In this document: piece after piece, positions 59,001 through 64,000 of the stretch
Layout: the number at the start of each line of letters is the position of its first letter
How positions within the stretch are numbered: the first letter of the stretch is position 1
Origin: Batillaria attramentaria
Lineage: Eukaryota; Mollusca; Gastropoda; Batillariidae
NCBI GenBank assembly: GCA_018292915.2
Contig: JACVVK020000443.1
Coordinates: 482,501 to 546,500, forward strand
Length of the DNA stretch: 64,000 nucleotides
Direction of reading: 5' to 3'
Program-made: the position numbers and the translations under genes
Notes under the pieces: generated by a model
What the model saw: the letters and a program-made list of their open reading frames with translations, nothing else
The model's database searches: none
What the model was told of the DNA's origin: nothing

Positions 59001-62000
59001 AAAATGTCCTCCTCTGAAGCACTTAAAACAATGCAAAAACACACCAAACAGGCAAACTGCACAGATTTATAAATTTTCTAAAAAATTTTCCTCCAAAAGA
59101 TGTGTTTGTTATTTTGAAGCACCTGTAATCATGCCAAATTGCACAGATTTCAGTCTTTTTTTTTTCTTTTTTTTTTTCTTCTTTTTTTTTTTTCTTCTTT
59201 TTTTAAATCTGGGGGAGCATTCCCGTGGACACACCTAAAATTATGCAGGGTTTTTTTTTTTTTTTTTGGAGGGGGGGGGGGGGGGTAGCTCTGTGCTCGT
59301 GGCGTTGCAGCTTCATCACTACACGCTACACACTCTTCCTCCTTCTGAATCCAGCACCATTTAAAGCCCTTGATAACTCACTGTGCCCAGATCATGCTCA
59401 TGAGGTGGTCTGCTTAGTCTCGGTGACAAAATGTTGACAGGGCTCCCTAAAATTTTGTGCTATATAATTATAAGTACAATTCATCATTATTATTGTTGTT
59501 ATTAAGTTGCTTTTCCAAAACAAAATAAATAAATAGAAATTGTGTTTGCAGTGTGTATGACATAGTATTTTGGTTTGACGAGGTATTTTTCACCCTGCTT
59601 TCAGAGGGCCTATACCAGTATGTGACAACTATGGTTTGTGTTGTCGTGGACGGAGAACCAACAATGGGCGTCATTCACAAACCATTTACAGGCGAAACAG
59701 GTACTGTGTTCACTATGGTATGTCACATCAGAGACGTACACAGAGAGAGTGGAAACAAAGGCACTTGCGGAAATATGCTATGCTCATGCTATGGCACCTG
59801 TGACTGGGCTCCTGTTAGTAACTGAGTCTTAGACAATGCCTTCCTGACCAAATCACCGATTTTACTGCTTTATGTATTAGCTACTTGAAAACATTTTTTG
59901 GAACGTGTGGTGGAAAAGGATTTAAGGAAACAGCTGGCCAGCCATGTTGTCGTTTTGGTTTTTTTACTGTACCATCTCCCCCCCCCCCACCCCACCCCCA
60001 CCTCACTCCAGATTGTTGGTTTTTGAGCAGCACATTTATCACAGCCACCTGCTCTTTCAATCCGACACCACCACCACCACCACCACACCCCCCCCCACCC
60101 CCCCACCCCACCCCCACCTCACTCCAGATTGTTGGTTTTTGAGCAGCACATTTATCACAGCCACCTGCTCTTTCAATCCGACACCACCACCCCCCCCCCC
60201 CCACCCACCCACCCCACCCCCACCTCACTCCAGATTGTTGGTTTTTGAGCAGCACATTTTATCACAGCCACCTGCTCTTTCAATCCGACACCACCACCCC
60301 CCCCCCCACCCACCCACCCCACCCCCACCTCACTCCAGATTGTTGGTTTTTGAGCAGCACATTTTATCACAGCCACCTGCTCTTTCAATCCGACACCACC
60401 ACCACCACCCCCCCCCACCCACCCACCCCACCCCCACCTCACTCCAGATTGTTGGTTTTTGAGCAGCACATTTTATCACAGCCACCTGCTCTTTCAATCC
60501 GACACCACCACCACCACCACCACACCCACCCCCCCACCCCCCCACCCCACCCCCACCTCACTCCAGATTGTTGGTTTTTGAGCAGCACATTTTATCACAG
60601 CCACCTGCTCTTTCAATCCGACACCACCACCCCCCCCCCCCACCCACCCACCCCACCCCCACCTCACTCCAGATTGTTGGTTTTTGAGCAGCACATTTTA
60701 TCACAGCCACCTGCTCTTTCAATCCGACACCACCACCACCACCCCCCCCCCCCCACCCCACCCACCCCACCCCCACCTCACTCCAGATTGTTGGTTTTTG
60801 AGCAGCACATTTTATCACAGCCACCTGCTCTTTCAATCCGACACCACCACCACCACCACCACACCCACCCCCCCACCCCACCCCCACCTCACTCCAGATT
60901 GTTGGTTTTTGAGCAGCACATTTTATCACAGCCACCTGCTCTTTCAATCCGACACCACCACCACCCCCCCCACCCCCCCACCCCACCCCCACCTCACTCC
61001 AGATTGTTGGTTTTTGAGCAGCACATTTTATCACAGCCACCTGCTCTTTCAATCCGACACCACCACCACCACCACCCCACCCCCCCCCCCCCCCACCCCA
61101 CCCCCACCTCACTCCAGATTGTTGGTTTTTGAGCAGCACATTTTATCACAGCCACCTGCTCTTTCAATCCGACACCACCACCACCCCCCCCCCCCCCCAC
61201 CCCCCACCCCACCCCCACCTCACTCCAGATTGTTGGTTTTTGAGCAGCACATTTTATCACAGCCACCTGCTCTTTCAATCCGACACCACCACCACCCCCC
61301 CACCCCCCACCCCACCCCCACCTCACTCCAGATTGTTGGTTTTTGAGCAGCACATTTTATCACAGCCACCTGCTCTTTCAATCCGACACCACCACCACCC
61401 CCCCCCCCACCCACCCACCCCACCCCCACCTCACTCCAGATTGTTGGTTTTTGAGCAGCACATTTTATCACAGCCACCTGCTCTTTCAATCCGACACCAC
61501 CACCACCCCCCCCCCCCCCACCCACCCACCCCACCCCCACCTCACTCCAGATTGTTGGTTTTTGAGCAGCACATTTTATCACAGCCACCTGCTCTTTCAA
61601 TCCGACACCACCACCACCACCCCCCCCCACCCACCCACCCCACCCCCACCTCACTCCAGATTGTTGGTTTTTGAGCAGCACATTTTATCACAGCCACCTG
61701 CTCTTTCAATCCGACACCACCACCACCACACCCCACCCCCCCCCCCCCCCCCCACCCACCCCCACCTCACTCCAGATTGTTGGTTTTTGAGCAGCACATT
61801 TATCACAGCCACCTGCTCTTTCAATCCGACACCACCACCACCACACCCACCCCCCCACCCACCACCCCCTATGGTTTTAAGGAGCACTTGACATCGCTGC
61901 CGTTTCCTCTTTTTCTTTTTAAAATGTGCTCATTGTCTCTTTTAAGTGGAGCACAAAAACTCGTTCCTGCCATTACAAGAGATGCTGTGTGAATATTGTT

Positions 62001-62859
62001 AATCTCATAGATTTCCGAACGTCCAACGTCTGCAGATCATGAGCCTCACAAGTAAAGGGAGATAACGCAAATTCACTGCGCCTCGGAGGAACAGGGCTGC
62101 TCCTTTCATGCGAAATATCACGTTTACTAGACTAGACAGGTTCACACACATAAAATGATTTTAAAATACAGTATGCTTTTCTGGGTGATAAAATCAGGGC
62201 TTGAAAATGTTCCACCTGCGGGTGGATTTCCACCTTTGGCTAAAAATTGTCCTCCCCTCAGAAAGCATTTCCTTCTCTAAAGCACAGAATCATTCCAAAA
62301 CACACCAGACTGCACAGATTTTAGTCTGATTCTAAAAATTTGCCTCCAAACTAAATTCATAAATGACTCCATCCCGCACTTTTCGTTCCTCATCTCAGTC
62401 CCGCCTGTCCATCCCTGGGTTTTATGACAACACCAACAAGCGCCTTTGAGCTCACTCCTTCAGATGCTCTGCCCCTTCTCTGTGGAATGCCCTGCCGGCA
62501 AATTTGAAATCAAGCATCTCCACCGAGTCTTTCAGGAGCCACCCGAAGACCCATCAAAGTTCTGATGCAGAGTCTCCCAGGACCTCCAGATAGTAGGACA
62601 GATAGTATTTTGTGTTCTAAAACTCTAGAAAACAGGTTTTTGACAACTGTTCTAACTTCCATTTCCGACTTCTCTTACCTTGCAGTTTGGGCGTGGGCAG
62701 ACTATGGCCACTCCAAGAATCTGAAGAAGGCATCAGAAATGAAACCGGACGACAATCATCGGAAAATCATCGTGTCGCGATCACACGCAGGCTCAGTGCA
62801 GGATGTCTCCAAGAGGGCGTTCGGAGCTAATACTGAGGTGGTGCCTGCTGGCGGTGCTG
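55692..62859 (+). CDS. BPNT2: BPNT2 (IMPAD1), Golgi 3'-phosphoadenosine 5'-phosphate phosphatase, 5' four exons
   Basis: Exons 55692-56009, 58732-58897, 59605-59700 and 62686-62859 join in phase 0, 1, 1 and give about 251 of an expected 350-360 residues; the last donor (CTG|GTAAGC) leads out of the window. The enzyme hydrolyses PAP, the by-product of sulfotransferases, to AMP in the Golgi lumen. It is a Mg2+-dependent, lithium-sensitive phosphatase of the inositol monophosphatase fold. Visible: an N-terminal signal anchor at about residues 10-32, RELLSVSV, KGKTKEGA, the acidic EEHE, the metal-binding WIDPLDAT motif at 151-157, GVIHKPF, and IIVSRSHAG leading to VVPAGGAG. The remaining metal-site segment (WDICAGNA type) must lie to the right. 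The start is the first in-frame ATG. Confidence 0.95.
56928..57742. mobile_element. Foldback element with long terminal inverted repeats (815 bp)
   Basis: The outer 21 bp (56928-56948, GTGGCGTCGCTAACTGCAG and on) is matched perfectly in inverse at 57722-57742. Internal arms also pair: TTTGCAAGAATGGCGTG near 57168 with CACGCCATTCTTGCAAA near 57608, and ATGATGACATTTTGTAAGTG near 57291 with CACTTACAAAATGTCATCAT-like sequence near 57477. No coding capacity is seen. Confidence 0.85.
58336..58564. mobile_element. Small MITE with GCAGCGATCGTCAAATG ends (~229 bp)
   Basis: GCAGCGATCGTCAAATG at 58338 and its exact inverse CATTTGACGATCGCTGC ending 58561. The interior has paired GGGCTACC/GGTAGC motifs. 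Confidence 0.7.
58732..58897 (+). CDS. BPNT2: BPNT2 coding exon 2 (DPLDAT metal site)
   Basis: The acceptor TTCTAAG|GTC and donor ACAG|GTGAAA bound 166 nt. It starts VISEEHE, where the glutamates are candidate metal ligands, and ends VWIDPLDATQEYT, the IMPase-family motif. Confidence 0.96.
58918..59153 (+). repeat. Dispersed repeat family D copy
   Basis: TTCCACCTTTGGCTAAAA, GTCCTCCTCTGAAGCACTTA and CAAACTGCACAGATTTA. It starts 20 bp past the donor of BPNT2 exon 2. Confidence 0.65.
59157..59290 (+). repeat. T-rich tract, poly-T and poly-G run
   Basis: T runs broken by C to 59205, then a poly-T run followed by a poly-G run at about 59251-59286. Confidence 0.9.
59605..59700 (+). CDS. BPNT2: BPNT2 coding exon 3
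   Basis: The acceptor CTTTCAG|AG and donor ACAG|GTACTG bound 96 nt. The peptide is GLYQYVTTMVCVVVDGEP and then GVIHKPF, a conserved core strand of BPNT2. Confidence 0.95.
59978..61873 (+). repeat. C-rich minisatellite, 17 copies of a ~105-117 bp unit, in BPNT2 intron 3
   Basis: Each unit has a C-rich head (CCACC and poly-C, variable length), then CTCACTCCAGATTGTTGG, TTTTTGAGCAGCACATTT, and TGCTCTTTCAATCCGACACC. The motif CTCACTCCAGATTG occurs 17 times from about 60003 to 61768. Length variation is confined to the (CCA)n/poly-C part. Units 1, 2 and 17 have CATTTATCAC, whereas units 3-16 have one extra T. The array is open in several frames on both strands only because the unit lacks stops; it is not a gene. 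Confidence 0.95.
62190..62350 (+). repeat. Dispersed repeat family D copy
   Basis: TTCCACCTTTGGCTAAAAAT, GTCCTCCCCTCAG, CCAAAACACACCAGACTGC and CACAGATTTTAGTCTGA. Confidence 0.65.
62375..62570 (+). pseudogene. LINE reverse-transcriptase C-terminal remnant
   Basis: One frame reads SRLSIPGFYDNTNKR and, after a shift, SLWNALPANLKSSISTESF and RSHPKTH. This resembles the conserved end of many non-LTR reverse transcriptases (a LWNSLP segment followed by F-x-K/R-LKTH). It is frameshifted and short, so dead. It lies just upstream of BPNT2 exon 4. Confidence 0.65.
62686..62859 (+). CDS. BPNT2: BPNT2 coding exon 4
   Basis: The acceptor CTTGCAG|TT and donor GCTG|GTAAGC bound 174 nt. The peptide starts VWAWADYG and has IIVSRSHAGSVQDVSKRAFG and VVPAGGAG. 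The exon leaves phase 1 for a further exon outside the window. Confidence 0.94.
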
Positions 62860-62937
62860 GTAAGCAGTTCATTTCTGCTCCTGTAATTTGTTTTAATTAA
62901 TTACTTTGAAGCTTTGATCGTTTTGTTGTGGTCGAAA

Positions 62938-63050
62938 TCAGTGCTTAAAATCTTCCTCCTTTTAGAGGATTTCCTCCTTTGGCTATAGTCAGATGCACTT
63001 AAAATCATGCCCAAAATACATTAACCTGTACAAATTTTAGTCTAACTTTT
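62938..63050 (+). repeat. Dispersed repeat family D copy (diverged)
   Basis: GAGGATTTCCTCCTTTGGCT, GCACTTAAAATCATGCC and ACAAATTTTAGTCTAA. Confidence 0.5.
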
Positions 63051-63239
63051 TATATAAAAAAAAAATTGCAGCCTGCTGCGAAATGTGAACACCATGCAAA
63101 CATGTTTTGAAACTTAAGCTGGCACGGATGGCATACTTTGAGGGCATTGATTTCACAGGCTCGCGTCTCAGTAATTCAGCAATGCATACAGGATGGGGTG
63201 ATGCATCAGCTGGTGCACCTGGTAATTGGTATAGATCTA

Positions 63240-63850
63240 TATAAGACATAAGACATTTATTAAATTTCCAAAAGAGGAACATTGTTTTGTGGTCTCTCAT
63301 AAAAACATAAAACATGCCAAACACTCACTCATACCTATTTACATGTTCGTACACTCGTACCTAAAAATCTATCACAATGTTGCAGTACTATGAATAAATT
63401 ACAACGCTACACCCACATCATTTCACATCAGCAGCACAACAGCAGAGGTGCACATAACTCTATCACAGTCAACGCCAGCTGACACCCAGCAAGAAACAAC
63501 ACGTCTAATTAGAATTTAAGAAATATCACATCAGCATCAACAAGCCTACCACACAACCCTACATCTGCTTATTCATTAGCCTAATAGACATTGGTACAAA
63601 GCTATTCATTGTTTTGAGTTTCTTGGCAGTAAAGGCTCTAAGCCGTCGGCCTGATGGTAATTTCTGATAATACTGAGATAAAATGTGGCCAGAATCATTC
63701 ATAATACTAAAACCTTTTCTCACCATTCTTTTCTCATACAACACACTCAGACTTGCTTGCCTTTCACCCACAACCTTGCTGCCTCTATTGACAATGCAGC
63801 TTACTTTTGTTTTTTACAGTCAGAGTGCCAAACCAGCACAGAAAAGAGAA
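63240..63850 (-). pseudogene. LINE-like reverse-transcriptase 3' fragment
   Basis: The - strand frame 63771-63559 contains SGHILSQYYQKLPSGRRLRA and then KTMNSFVPMSIRLMNKQ, followed by a stop. A PSGRR segment followed by SFVP-AIRLMN is typical of the C-terminal end of some non-LTR reverse transcriptases as I recall them. No polymerase core is present, so it is a 5'-truncated insertion in a BPNT2 intron. Confidence 0.55.
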
Positions 63851-64000
63851 AGTCAGAACAGATTCAATAAAACTGCGATAAAAGATCTGCAGTTTCAGAG
63901 CTAACTTGAAAAGAGCGTAGTCTGTACATACAAAACAGTCGTTGGTTACATTTCTTAACAATAGCTGTAGTGTTTGACTCAAAATTCAATTTATCGTCAA

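Noticed and set aside
59881..61891. Long open frames on both strands (up to about 295 codons)
   Set aside because: They are by-products of the stop-free minisatellite unit; both strands are open and the peptides are just the repeated unit.

Overview
The window is eukaryotic, intron-rich DNA with dense microsatellites, tandem repeats, MITEs and at least three tRNA-derived SINE families. Protein similarity recalled from known families and the short-interspersed-repeat style suggest a mollusc, probably a marine gastropod; this is inference and no species can be named. No prokaryotic features, CRISPR array, rRNA or intact tRNA gene was seen.

Three genes can be supported by exon structure with matching splice phases. 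(1) A Shab/Kv2-type voltage-gated potassium channel on the + strand. Its last three exons are 11184-12374 (S1 to S6 plus proximal tail), 23695-24646 (tail) and 34281-36160 (tail and stop). The N-terminal T1 exon lies upstream of the window. The 11.2 kb before the first exon and the 11.3 and 9.6 kb introns are filled with repeats. (2) UBE2W, an N-terminal-directed E2 ubiquitin-conjugating enzyme, complete on the - strand in six coding exons between 55484 and 49205, giving 151 residues. (3) BPNT2 (IMPAD1, Golgi PAP phosphatase) on the + strand from 55692, with four coding exons up to 62859; the remaining exons lie past the right edge.

Kv2 and UBE2W are convergent, with a 13 kb gene-free interval between their stop codons (36161-49204). 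UBE2W and BPNT2 are divergent, with only 207 bp between their start codons, so they probably share a bidirectional promoter. The three genes have no obvious joint pathway: one is an excitability channel, one a ubiquitin enzyme and one clears the by-product of Golgi sulfation.

The most notable non-coding structures are: a 17-copy C-rich minisatellite inside a BPNT2 intron in which every unit carries a splice-acceptor-like motif; a 92 bp satellite in the last Kv2 intron; an 815 bp foldback element; two hAT-like and one pogo/Tc1-like MITE; a SINE inserted inside a tandem-repeat unit with a visible target-site duplication; and LINE reverse-transcriptase remnants near the right end. A candidate unrecognised small first exon lies at 16192-16340.
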